The translations under genes were made by a program, and so were the position numbers. The notes beneath the pieces are model-generated. The model searched no databases, was not told where the DNA came from, and saw nothing but the letters and a program-made list of their open reading frames with translations. Of a stretch of 64,000 bases of DNA, positions 52,477 through 61,698 are shown piece by piece. Source of the stretch: Bog-473 sp963807675 (GTDB lineage Bacteria > Actinomycetota > Acidimicrobiia > Acidimicrobiales > RAAP-2); contig CAWECP010000012.1 in the NCBI GenBank assembly GCA_963807675.1, forward strand, positions 310,001-374,000, read 5' to 3'. Within the stretch, counting starts at the first letter, position 1. The number at the start of each line of letters is the position of its first letter.

Positions 52477-54204
52477 GACGCGGCACACTCTGGGCGGGCC
52501 CGTCCGCGGCGAACGGCGCTGCCGCCGACATCGGGCCGTGGGGCCCCGGTATTCTCCAAGGCATCGACTGGCCGCGCCACCACGCCGCTGCGAGACGGGC
52601 GTCACGAGCAGCTGCGCTGGGTGGCCTGTCCGTTGCGTCGGTCCTGTTCAGCGGCTTCTTGCCCGCCCTCGCCGCCCCGACCACCACAACGACGACGACT
52701 CCGGCTTCCGCGTCCTCGGCGTCGACGTCGTGGACCGTCTACCACGGTGACCCCGAGGGGACCGGCGTGGCCACGTCGGTGTCCTCGGTGGACCTCTCCT
52801 CGCGCGCCTGGACGTCACCGGGCCTGGACGGAGAGCTCTACACCCAGCCCTTGGTCTTCGACGGCAACGTCTACGTGGCGACGGAGAACGACACCGTGTA
52901 CGCGCTGTCGGCAACGACGGGCGCCGTCGTCTGGTCGACCCACGTCGCCACGCCCGTCCCCTCCTCGCAGCTCCCGTGCGGCGACATCTCCCCCACCGTC
53001 GGGATCACCGGAACGCCGGTGATCGACCCCAGCCGCGTCGGAAATCTTCGCCGTGGCCGACGAACTGGTGAACGGCTCGCCCGCTCATACGCTGGTCGGT
53101 CTCGACACCGCGACGGGCAAGATCGAGCTGACCCAGGCCGTCGACCCGGCCGGCGCCACACCGGCGAACCTGCTCCAGCGCACCGGCCTGACCCTCGACG
53201 GGGGCCACGTGGTCTTCGGCATGGGCGGGAACTACGGCGACTGCGCCACCTACCGGGGCCGGGTGATCTCGGTCCCCGAGACCGGTGGGACGGCGTCGGT
53301 GTTCACGGTCGACGCCGCCGCGGGCGACAACCAAGGTGCCATCTGGATGGGCGGCGCCGCGCCTGTGGTCGACTCGAGCGGCAACGTCTGGGTGTCGGCG
53401 GGGAACGGCTCCGTGTACTCCGCGAGCCAGCCCTACGACGACAGCGACTCGGTGCTGGAGCTCTCTCCGTCCATGACGCTCGAGCAGTACTTCGCACCGT
53501 CGAACTGGCCGGCGAACAACGCGGGCGACCTGGACATGTCCGACGCGCCGGCCCTCCTGCCCGACGGCCAGGTGGTCCTCGCCGGCAAGTCGCGCATCGT
53601 GTACCTCCTCAACGGGTCGTCCCTGGGTGGCATCGGTGGCCAGCAGGCCACCCTGCCGGCAGCGTGCAGTGAGGACATCGACGGTGGGGTGGCCATTGAG
53701 GGGACCACGGTCTTCCTGCCCTGCTTTGCCGGCCCGATCGCCGTCCAGGTATCTGCCTCGCCCCCCGCCCTGCACCTCTTGTGGCACTCGCCGGCCGGCG
53801 GCGGCCCCCCGATCGTCGCCGGCGGCCTCGTCTGGACCATCGGCCAGAACGGCGTGATTTACGGGCTCAACCCGTCGTCCGGGGCCATACAGCAACAGGC
53901 CACGATCGGTGCCCCGGCCAACCACTTCCCGACGCCCTCCGTGGGCGCCGGGTTGCTCCTGGCCACCTCGGCCACCCACGTCGTGGCCTTCGCCGCGCCC
54001 ACCGCGCCGTCGCCCACGACGGTGTCCACCGCGCCGTCGACGACCACGGCGCCCCGGGTCACGACGACTACGGCCGCGGCTCCCACGACGCAGAGCGGCA
54101 CCAGCGCGGCGACGATCGCGGCCGTTGTCGTCGCATGTCTCGCCGCGGTGGCGGCGGGCATTTGGCTCGTTCTACGTCGGAGGCGTCGAACGAGGCGAAC
54201 GTGA
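52449..54204 (+). CDS. Secreted, membrane-anchored PQQ-like beta-propeller protein (single-base frameshift)
   Basis: This protein of about 584 residues has an N-terminal signal (ALGGLSVASVLFSGFLPALA), repeated propeller blades of the quinoprotein type (LVFDGNVYVATENDTVYALSATTGAVVW and further blades), a Thr/Pro-rich stalk and a C-terminal membrane helix followed by an Arg cluster. No quinone-binding residues are evident, so a structural or binding role outside the cell is more likely than alcohol dehydrogenase. One extra base near 53034-53037 splits the frame: IDPSR continues SEIFAVADELVNGSP in the next frame. The start is uncertain, because the first in-frame ATG at 52449 overlaps the ROK gene. 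Confidence 0.72.
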
Positions 54205-54251
54205 GCCGAACCCCGCGATGCCGGCGGGAGCTCGCCCACCGTGCCCGACGA

Positions 54252-54537
54252 TCAATGGGCCGCCAGCAACACCTCGAGGACGGTGCCCGACGCCGGCCAC
54301 CACCAGCGAGATGGAGAGGATCACCGCCGTGACCTTGATGAGGGGCCGGTGCATGGGTTCCCAGTCGCCCACGTCGTCGAACGCGTCGAGCAGCCCCTCC
54401 GGTGCGTCGGCCCACGCAGGCTCCTCGGGTGCCCGGTCGTCGAACGGCCTGGGCTCGCGGGTCGCCACGTAGCCGATGAAGGCCCCGAGTCCCTCGGGGA
54501 AGTGTGGCTGCGGCGGTCCAGGGAGGTGGCCCTGCAT
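54252..54537 (-). CDS. Small single-pass membrane protein (probable frameshift near the end)
   Basis: ATG 54537 opens a frame encoding MQGHLPGPPQPHFPEGLG, an acidic middle and a C-terminal membrane helix (LIKVTAVILSISLVVAGVG). The annotated frame would run on into an Arg/Gly-rich tail. If one C of the CCC at 54285-54287 is extra, the protein ends naturally as VGTVLEVLLAAH with a TGA at 54252-54254, giving about 94 residues. The corrected ending keeps the helix hydrophobic, which supports the correction. No family function is known. It is divergent from the sulfatase gene. Confidence 0.5.
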
Positions 54538-54599
54538 CACCGGCCACGATAGCCCTGCCCACAGCCACAACTTTGGTTGACCGTCTACCCTCTCGGGCC

Positions 54600-56884
54600 A
54601 TGGGAGAACCGCAGCAGATCGGCTTCACCGCCGCCGAGTCCACACCCCGTTTCCCGCACGAGCCCAAGCCGGAGGGGGCGCCGAACGTGATCGTCATCGT
54701 CCTGGACGACACCGGGTTCGGGCACCTGGGGGCCTTCGGGTCCGACATCGGCACCCCCCACATGGACGCCCTGGCCGGCGGGGGGGCGCTCTTCAACCGT
54801 TTCCACGTGACCTCGCTGTGCTCGCCGACGCGGGCCTCCTTCTTCACCGGGCGCAACCACCACGCCGTCGGGATGGGCTTCCTGGCCGACATCCCGCTCG
54901 GTTTCCCCGGCTACCACGCCCGCCTGCCCAAGTCGGCGGCCACCCTCCCCCGCTTGCTGCGCGACGCCGGGCTACTCGACGCTGGCCGTCGGCAAGTGGC
55001 ACCTCACCCCGCGCTGGCAGCGTTCGGCCGCCGGGCCCTTTGACACCTGGCCCCTCGGACTGGGGTTCGAGCGCTACTACGGGTTCCTGCAGGGCGACAC
55101 GAACCACTGGACGCCGAACCTGGTCTGCGACAACCACTACATCGAACCGCCCCGCACGCCCGAGGAGGGCTACCACCTGAGCGAGGACCTGGCCGACCAG
55201 GCCGTGCGGATGGTGCAGGACCAGCAGCAGGGCGCCCCGGGCAAGCCCTTCTTCCTCTACTTCGCACTCGGGGCCATGCACGCCCCGCACCATGTCGCGC
55301 CCGAGTGGGTCGACCCCTACCGCGGCCTCTTCGACAAGGGCTGGGACACCTGGCGCCAGGAGGTGTTCGCGCGCCAGCTGGCCACCGGCGTCGTGCCCGA
55401 GGGGACCGAGCTCACCTCCCGGCCCGAATGGGTGAAGGCCTGGAGCGACCTCTCGGACGACGAGCGCCGCCTCCTGGCCCGCCAGCAGGAGGTCTTCGCC
55501 GGCTTCCTGACCCACACCGACGCACAGATCGGTCGTCTGCTCTCCTCACTGGAGAGCCTCGGGGTGATGGACGACACCCTGGTCATGGTCTTCTCCGACA
55601 ACGGCGCCAGCGCAGAGGGCGGTCAGCTCGGCAGCTTCAACGAGCACCGCTTCACGGCCCACGTCCGCGAGTCGCTGACGGACAACCTCGACCACTACGA
55701 CGACTGGGGCGGCTTCACCACCTACAACCACTACTCGTGGGCGTGGGCCTGGGCGGGCAACACCCCGCACAAGTTGTGGAAGCGCTACACCTGGCTCGGC
55801 GGCACCCGCACCCCGCTGATCGTCAACTGGGGCGGCCACGTGGCGCGCCCCGGGGCGGTGCGGTCGCAGTTCGCGCACGTCATCGACCTGATGCCCACGG
55901 TCATGGCGGCCGCCGGGCTGGAGTGGCCCGACGAGGTGGACGGCGTGACGCAGCAGGAGGTCGACGGGATCAGCCTGCTCTCGACCCTCGAGGACTCGTC
56001 GGCGCCCGAGCTGCACCACACGCAGTACTTCGAAATGATGGGCTCGCGCTCCATCTACCACGAGGGCTGGAAGGCGACGACCAACCACATTCTCACGGGC
56101 GTGCTCGACGAGGAGGAGCTGGCCACCGGGAGCCGCAGCTTCGACGAGGACCGCTGGGAGCTCTTCGACCTGTCGGCGGATTTCTCCGAGGCCGTCGACC
56201 GCGCCGGCGACGAGCCGGAACGGCTCGGGCGACTGCGCCAGCTGTGGGACGCCGAGGCGGCGCAGAACCAAGTCCTCCCCATCTCCGACGGCCTCGTCGA
56301 CCGTTTCGCCGGGTTCATCCCACCGGTGTGGCCGCCGGGATCCGCCCGGGTCTATCGGCCCGGCGGCGGCCCGGTGGCCGACGAGTCCGTTCCCCTGCTG
56401 TGGGGAGGGTTCCGCATGACGGCCGACGTGGAGACCGGTCCGGGTGCGCCCGAGGGGGTCGTCTTCGCCCTCGGCGACTGGTTCGGCGGCTACGCCCTCT
56501 ACGTGGTCGACGGGCGGGCGCACTTCACCTTCGCCCGTGCCGTGGACACCCTCGAGCTCGCCGCGACCACTGCGCTGGGCGCCGGACGGCACGAGATCGC
56601 CGTGCACTACGAGACGGATCGAGCGGCAGCCAGCGGGCGTCATGGCGCTGCTCGTCGACGGCGTCGAGGTCGACTCGACACCCGTGGCCGGCATGCTGCC
56701 CATGGCCCTGCAGCACGGCGGCGCCGGCCTGCGGCTGGCCCGCGACTCCGGCTTCCCCGTGTCCTCCCGCTACACACCACCGGCACCGTTCAGCGGCACG
56801 GTGCACGAGCTGCGGATCGGGACACCGGACGCACCCCAGCGCCCTGCGAGCGAGGAGGTGCGGGCCGCGCTCCACGCCGACTGA
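54600..56884 (+). CDS. Arylsulfatase (two single-base frameshifts)
   Basis: This type I sulfatase of about 760 residues after correction begins NVIVIVLDDTGFGHLGAFGS with the metal-binding Asp pair. It has the formylglycine signature CSPTRASFFTGR, then VGKWHL, MVFSDNGASAEGG with the metal Asp/Asn, and HVIDLMPTVMAAAGLEWP. It would hydrolyse sulfate esters after Cys is converted to formylglycine. The converting enzyme is not in the window. One extra G in 54969-54971 and one extra base near 56629-56632 break the frame. No signal peptide is seen, so it may be cytosolic. The ATG at 54600 starts MGEPQQIGF. Confidence 0.87.
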
Positions 56885-56903
56885 CGCCGCGCCAGGACCC
56901 CCG

Positions 56904-57389
56904 CTACAGGTCGCGGCGCACGGCGCTGCGGGCGTGCGCCAGGTGCTCGCGGGTGTGCCGGGCGGCGACGGGCGCCAGGTCACCGGTCGGCAGAATCTGG
57001 CCGCCGGCCGGGCCGAAGGGAGCGGTGCGGGCCAGATCCTCGTCGCTGAGCTCGCGCAGCATCAGCTCGAGGCGCGTGCCTTTCTCCTCGAGCAGGGCCA
57101 CCGTCTCCGCCGATCCGGCGTCCTCGGCGCGCACCGCGTGCTCGGCGTTGGCCCGGTCGATGTCCTCGGCGGTCTCGGCGACGCCCTCGCCGCTCGCCAT
57201 GGCTCGCAGCCAGTGGTACGCGTGCGCATGGCCCTCCCCGATGTGATGCAGGACCACACCGACCGTCCACCCCTCGCCCGGCACCGGCAATGCCCAGTCG
57301 GCTTCGTTGCACGAGCGCGCGAAGGCGATCACCTCGCCGTTGGCCGCGGTAAAGTCGTCGGCCAGCTCGCTCGCTCGTTCACTCGCCAT
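56904..57389 (-). CDS. DinB/mycothiol-transferase-like four-helix protein
   Basis: The 161-residue protein begins ASELADDFTAANGEVIAF and has GWTVGVVLHHIGEGHAHA and RHTREHLAHARSAV. The His residues in these two segments match the metal-binding His positions of the DinB / maleylpyruvate-isomerase N-terminal fold. Actinobacterial members often use mycothiol, but the specific reaction is not predictable. Its ATG overlaps the stop of the upstream ketopantoate-reductase-like gene by 11 bases, so the two are coupled. Confidence 0.75.
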   Translation of the reverse strand: MASERASELADDFTAANGEVIAFARSCNEADWALPVPGEGWTVGVVLHHIGEGHAHAYHWLRAMASGEGVAETAEDIDRANAEHAVRAEDAGSAETVALLEEKGTRLELMLRELSDEDLARTAPFGPAGGQILPTGDLAPVAARHTREHLAHARSAVRRDL

Positions 57390-58359
57390 GGGCCACCCCC
57401 GCCAGGTCGCTCAGGTCCTCGATGCGCCAAGAGCCGGGCGGGCTGCCCTCGACGGCGGCGCGGATGGCCAGCCGCTCGAGCAGCGCGTTGACCGGTGTCG
57501 GAATGCCGTGCTGGCGCCCGAGCAGCACGATCTCGCCGTTGAGGTACTCCGCCTCGATGGAACCCGCTCCCCGGGCCAGGCTCTGCCAGCTCGATCCGCC
57601 GCTCCAGTCCCCCGTCGTGGTCGGCCGCATCTGCAGGTAGTCGCCCCGCCGTTCCCGGTCCTCCTCGGCGCTGGCGACGTCGATCCCGGCGGCGGCCAGC
57701 GCCTCCTTGCCCTCACGTTGCGCCACCTTGGTCAGCTCGCTGAAGCGGCCCGCCGGGCCGCAGAGCGCCTCCACCGCGTTGGCCAGGTTCATGAGCAGCT
57801 TGCGGTACTTCCAGCGCATGATGTCCGGTCGGGCCACGGACTGGAACGTGGTGGTGGCGATGGTGTCCGCGATGGCCTGGCCCCGCTCGTCGAGGCCCGA
57901 GGGAAAGCGACCCAGGTCGAGCAGGCCCGTCACCGGCGACGAGTGCACCTGCACCACGCCCGGGTGGAGCTGGGTGGCCGGGCACATGACGCACATGCCG
58001 TAGGTAGCCGCGAAGAAGCGCAGCACCCGCCGCTCGTTGTCCACGCCGTTCTGCATGCAGACCACGGCCGTCTCCGGCGGCGCCACCGTCAGCTGGGTCA
58101 GCGCGCCGTCGGTGTCCTGGCCCTTCACGGCCAGAAGCACCACCACGTCGTCGCCGTCCCACGACACCTCGGCCGCCTCGGTCACGGTGGGGATGCGCAG
58201 CGTGACGGTCTCGTCGGGCGCCTCCAGGACGAGCCCACCCTCTTGCAGGGCACGGGCGTGCTCGCCCCGGGCCACCAGGGTCACGTCGTATCCCTTCTGG
58301 AACAGCCGGGCCCCGACGGCACCGCCGATGGCGCCGGCCCCCAGGACGACGAAGCGCAT
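57379..58359 (-). CDS. Ketopantoate reductase (ApbA/PanE) family protein
   Basis: This 326-residue NADPH-dependent 2-oxoacid reductase family member has N-terminal VLGAGAIGGAVGARL, the QNGVDNE substrate loop, and a C-terminal all-helical domain with WRKYRKLLMNLANAVEAL-type residues carrying the catalytic Lys. PanE reduces ketopantoate to pantoate. Many actinobacteria have several paralogues of unknown substrate, and the DinB-like partner gives no link to pantothenate, so the symbol panE is not assigned. The ATG at 58359 starts MRFVVLGAGAIGG. Confidence 0.82.
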   Translation of the reverse strand: MRFVVLGAGAIGGAVGARLFQKGYDVTLVARGEHARALQEGGLVLEAPDETVTLRIPTVTEAAEVSWDGDDVVVLLAVKGQDTDGALTQLTVAPPETAVVCMQNGVDNERRVLRFFAATYGMCVMCPATQLHPGVVQVHSSPVTGLLDLGRFPSGLDERGQAIADTIATTTFQSVARPDIMRWKYRKLLMNLANAVEALCGPAGRFSELTKVAQREGKEALAAAGIDVASAEEDRERRGDYLQMRPTTTGDWSGGSSWQSLARGAGSIEAEYLNGEIVLLGRQHGIPTPVNALLERLAIRAAVEGSPPGSWRIEDLSDLAGVAHGE

Positions 58360-58406
58360 GGGATGCACTTTGCCACGTCCGCCGTGGGCGGAGCCGGTCC
58401 GGCGGA

Positions 58407-59144
58407 TCAGCTGGTCAGCGAGAGCCCGCCGTCCACCACGAGGACCTGGCCCGTCACGTAGGCCGAGCGGGCCAGGGCGAGGATGACCTCGGCCACGTCG
58501 CCGGGCTGGCCGGAGCGCTTCAGCGGCGTCGCCTGCTGCACGACCTCGCGGACGAAGTCCCAGTCCGCCGTCCACGGCGTGTCGATCAATCCCGGTGCCA
58601 CCGCGTTGACCCGTATCTCGGGCCCGACCACCTTGGCCAGCAGGACGGTCATGTGGTTGAGGGCGGCCTTGCTGGCGGCGTACGGGATGGAGGACCCGGT
58701 CGGGCGCACCCCCGCCACCGAGGCCACGTTGACGATGGACCCGTGGGACGCCTTGAGCGCGGGCACCGCCGCCACCGACATGGCCCAGGTGCCGAACACG
58801 TTGACCTCGAAGATGCGGCGCCACACGTCGACGGAGGCCGCCGCCAGGTCGTGGTGCGGTATCAGGGCGGTGGTTCCCGCATTGTTGACGAGGGTGTCGA
58901 GGCGGCCCCAGCGCTCGAGGGCGGCGGCCAGCAGGAGCTCGGGCACGGCGGGGTCGGTGATGTCGCCCTGCACGTAGAGGGCGTCGGGCAGCGAGGCCGC
59001 CACGGCCTCGCCCTGGTCGACCGAGCGGGCCGAGTTGACCAGCACGCCGGCGCCGAGGGCGGCGAAGGCGCGCGCCGTCGCCTCGCCGATGCCGCTGGAC
59101 GAGCCGGTGACGAGGACGGACTGGCCGTCGAGGGGGGCGTTCAT
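58407..59144 (-). CDS. SDR-family oxidoreductase
   Basis: This 245-residue classical SDR has TGSSSGIG, NNAGTTALIPHHDL, NVASVAGVRPTGSSIPYAASK with the catalytic Ser/Tyr/Lys, and ends VVDGGLSLTS. It probably oxidises or reduces a small alcohol or sugar with NAD(P). It lies ten bases after the aldose-epimerase start region in the same direction, so both are likely on one transcript, which weakly favours a sugar substrate. Confidence 0.83.
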   Translation of the reverse strand: MNAPLDGQSVLVTGSSSGIGEATARAFAALGAGVLVNSARSVDQGEAVAASLPDALYVQGDITDPAVPELLLAAALERWGRLDTLVNNAGTTALIPHHDLAAASVDVWRRIFEVNVFGTWAMSVAAVPALKASHGSIVNVASVAGVRPTGSSIPYAASKAALNHMTVLLAKVVGPEIRVNAVAPGLIDTPWTADWDFVREVVQQATPLKRSGQPGDVAEVILALARSAYVTGQVLVVDGGLSLTS

Positions 59145-59154
59145 CGCCGTGCGC

Positions 59155-60099
59155 TCACCGGGGGGTGATACCCCAGCGGGCCGTCCACTCCTGCCCGGGC
59201 TGGAGGTCGACCAGGTCCTTGCCGGTGCGCAGTGCGTTGGGCGGGCACGTCATCGGCTCAATGGCGACGGCCCGGCGGCGCCTGGACAGATCGGGCAGCG
59301 TGTCGCCGGTGTACACCATGAGGTACGGGAAGCCGCCGTCGACCCACAAGGTGGCCCCGGTGGCCCCGCCCGGCGCATCGAGGCTGGCCAGGGCGCGGCC
59401 GTCGGTGTCGCGCTCGAGGGAGGTGAAGCAGGTGTCGAGGACGGCGGGGCCCACGAAGCGGGAGGTGGCGAAGTCGCGGTCGGTCCCGGCCACCGGGGAG
59501 AGGGCACCGGTCGGCAGGCCGCGGTCGTCGGTGTCGAGCGTGTGGCGCGCCGGGACGTGGAGGATGGCGCCGTCGACCGTCTCGGTGCCGGCGGTCAGGT
59601 AGGGGTGGAAGCCGAGGCCGAAGGGGATGGGTGCCTCCTCGAGCGTGCGGGCCTGGGTGCTGACGGTCAGCCCGTCCCGCCCGACGTGGTACTCGAGCTC
59701 CATCAGCAGGGAGAAGGGATACCCCGGCGAGGGGTGCAGCTGGAGCCGGAGCGAAACCTGGTTCTGGTGCCGGGTCTGCAGCGTCCAGGGCAGCCAGCGC
59801 ACCAGCCCGTGGATGGCGTTGCGGCGCTCGGGCTCGTCGAGGGCGGCCTGCGCCCGCACCCCGTTGAACTCGTAGCGCCCGTCGGCCACGCGGTTGGGCC
59901 ACGGCGCCAGGACCTGGCCGCGCCCCGAGTGCGACCACTCGTCGGGGCCGAACCCGTCGAGGACGGGGGCGCCGTCCACGCTGTAGGCGCGCAGGGTGGC
60001 CCCGACCTCGCACACCACCACCTCCTGGCGGCCGTGCCCGATGCGCCACTGCTGCCCGCTGGGCGAGGCGACGGAGATCCTGGGCGTCCGCAGGGGCAT
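59155..60099 (-). CDS. Aldose 1-epimerase family protein
   Basis: This 314-residue galactose mutarotase-like protein interconverts alpha and beta anomers of hexoses. The catalytic features visible are NAIHGLVRW with a His, GFHPYL with the second His, and AIEPMTCPPNALRTG with the Glu base. The ATG at 60099 starts MPLRTPRISVASPSG. An upstream open frame into the SurE region is not likely coding. It is divergent from surE by 141 nt and heads a unit with the SDR. Confidence 0.85.
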   Translation of the reverse strand: MPLRTPRISVASPSGQQWRIGHGRQEVVVCEVGATLRAYSVDGAPVLDGFGPDEWSHSGRGQVLAPWPNRVADGRYEFNGVRAQAALDEPERRNAIHGLVRWLPWTLQTRHQNQVSLRLQLHPSPGYPFSLLMELEYHVGRDGLTVSTQARTLEEAPIPFGLGFHPYLTAGTETVDGAILHVPARHTLDTDDRGLPTGALSPVAGTDRDFATSRFVGPAVLDTCFTSLERDTDGRALASLDAPGGATGATLWVDGGFPYLMVYTGDTLPDLSRRRRAVAIEPMTCPPNALRTGKDLVDLQPGQEWTARWGITPR

Positions 60100-60226
60100 G
60101 GCGAGTGAATTGAAGCAGACCAGGGCCCGAAAATGGGTGAGCCCGTTCGAACCGGCCGGGCCGGCGTCGGTGACCGGCCCACGAACACCAGGTGTCCCGG
60201 GCTTCGGCACCGCTGCCGGCGGCCGG

Positions 60227-60232
60227 TAGCGT
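60227..60232 (+). promoter_or_regulatory. Possible -10 box for a leaderless surE
   Basis: TAGCGT is followed by eight bases and the GTG at 60241, with no ribosome site in between. The spacing suits a leaderless transcript. Confidence 0.35.
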
Positions 60233-60240
60233 CGGGGCAC

Positions 60241-61173
60241 GTGAGGATCCTCGTGACCAACGACGACGGGGTGAGCGCGCCCGGACTGGCCGCGCTGACC
60301 AGGGCACTGGTGCGATGGACCGCCGAGGCGGGCAAGGACGGCCCGGGCTCGCCACACGAGGTCGTCGTCGTGGCCCCCAGCTCGAACTACAGCGGTGCCG
60401 GCGCCGCCGTGGGCTCGGTGACCGACAAGACGACCATCCCCTACCAGCGGGCCACCGTCGGGGGGGCGGAGGGGGTGGAGGCCTACGGGCTCGATGCGTC
60501 GCCGGCCCTCTCGGTGATCGCCGGCGCGCTCGGCGCCGTCGGGCCCAAGCCGGACCTGGTGCTGTCGGGCATCAACCACGGCGTGAACGTCGGCCGTTCC
60601 ATCCTGCACTCGGGCACCGTCGGGGCGGTGCTCACGGCCAGCCAACTGGGGATCAGCGGGCTGGCCGTGTCGCTACGCGCCGGCGCCGACCCCGACCCGT
60701 GGGAGTCGGCGGCCGACCTGGCCGTCGCCCTCATCCCGCTGCTGCTGGCGGCGCCCCCGCGCACCGTGCTCAACCTGAACGTGCCGGCGCTCCCGCTGGC
60801 CGAGGTGCGCGGCCTGCGCTGGGCCCGCGTCAGCGGTGCGGGGCTGATCAAGTCGGCCCGCGGCGCGGCGTCGTGGGAGGCGCCGAACCGCGAGGAGATC
60901 GAGGGTCCGGCGGCGGCCGAGGCGGCCCGCTCGGTCATGGAGGGCGAGCCCGGCAAGAAGGGGGAGATCGTGCTCACCGTCGGCTCGCCCTTCCCGCACT
61001 CGAGCGACATCGGGTCGGCCGACGCCGGGGCCGAGGACGCCACCCTGGTGGCCCAGGGTTTTGCCGCCCTGACCGCCCTGCGCGGGCCGCGGGCCGACGA
61101 GGACCCCGAGCTGTGGTCGCAGCTCGACCGGGACCTCGGCCCGGCGCTGGCGCCGTTCCGCTTCACCGGCTGA
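60241..61173 (+). CDS. surE: 5'/3'-nucleotidase SurE
   Basis: This 310-residue SurE survival protein dephosphorylates nucleoside monophosphates and short polyphosphate with a divalent metal. The N-terminal RILVTNDDGVSAPGL supplies the metal-binding Asp8 and Asp9. VVVAPSSNYSGAGAAV gives the Ser ligand, and LSGINHGVNVGRSILHSGTVGAV carries the Asn ligand and phosphate-binding loop. The GTG at 60241 fits the conserved start. An upstream in-frame ATG at 60133 would add an unconserved Arg-rich stretch. Its end overlaps the convergent arfB gene by 11 bases. Confidence 0.93.
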   Translation: MRILVTNDDGVSAPGLAALTRALVRWTAEAGKDGPGSPHEVVVVAPSSNYSGAGAAVGSVTDKTTIPYQRATVGGAEGVEAYGLDASPALSVIAGALGAVGPKPDLVLSGINHGVNVGRSILHSGTVGAVLTASQLGISGLAVSLRAGADPDPWESAADLAVALIPLLLAAPPRTVLNLNVPALPLAEVRGLRWARVSGAGLIKSARGAASWEAPNREEIEGPAAAEAARSVMEGEPGKKGEIVLTVGSPFPHSSDIGSADAGAEDATLVAQGFAALTALRGPRADEDPELWSQLDRDLGPALAPFRFTG

Positions 61174-61660
61174 CGCGGCCCCGGCGCGCGCACCCGTCCA
61201 CCATCCGGCCGGAGGGCCGGCGGACCGGCCGTCGCAGGGTCAGTCGTCGTCGCCCGGGCGCGCGCCGGTACCGCTTCGTCTGGGCGCGGCGACGCTTCGC
61301 CTCGACCCGGCGCGCCTGCGAGCCTTTGGTCGGTCGGGTGGGGCGGCGGTCCGGGTCGACCCGCAGGCCGGCATCGAGCTTGGCCGCCAGGCGCTCGAGG
61401 GCCAGCTCGCGGTTACGGGCCTGCGAGCGGGTCTCGGCGGAGCTGGCGCGCACCACCGGTCCGAGGCGCTCGAGCAAACGGGCGCGTTGGCGGGGACCGA
61501 GCGTGGCGGAGGCCGCCACGTCGAAGGACACCTCGACCCGGCTGAGGGTGCGGTTGGCGTGCTGTCCTCCGGGGCCGCCCGACGTGGTGGCGCGCCAGGA
61601 GATCTCCGAGAGCGGGAGATCGAGCCCCCGGTGCACGTGCAACGGCTCCTCTCCGGGCAC
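61163..61660 (-). CDS. arfB: Alternative ribosome-rescue factor B (peptidyl-tRNA hydrolase)
   Basis: This 165-residue class-I-release-factor-like protein has GGPGGQHANRT, the catalytic GGQ being residues 31-33, and a long basic tail (QARRVEAKRRRAQTKRYRRAPGRRRL) that in ArfB inserts into the mRNA channel of stalled ribosomes. It hydrolyses peptidyl-tRNA on non-stop complexes. It lacks the codon-recognition domain of RF1/RF2, matching the family length of about 140 plus a slightly longer tail. It is convergent with surE and divergent from the aldo/keto reductase gene. Confidence 0.9.
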   Translation of the reverse strand: MPGEEPLHVHRGLDLPLSEISWRATTSGGPGGQHANRTLSRVEVSFDVAASATLGPRQRARLLERLGPVVRASSAETRSQARNRELALERLAAKLDAGLRVDPDRRPTRPTKGSQARRVEAKRRRAQTKRYRRAPGRRRLTLRRPVRRPSGRMVDGCARRGRVSR

Positions 61661-61698
61661 CCTACGAGCGTAGGGGCACCCCGATACGCTCCCGGGTC

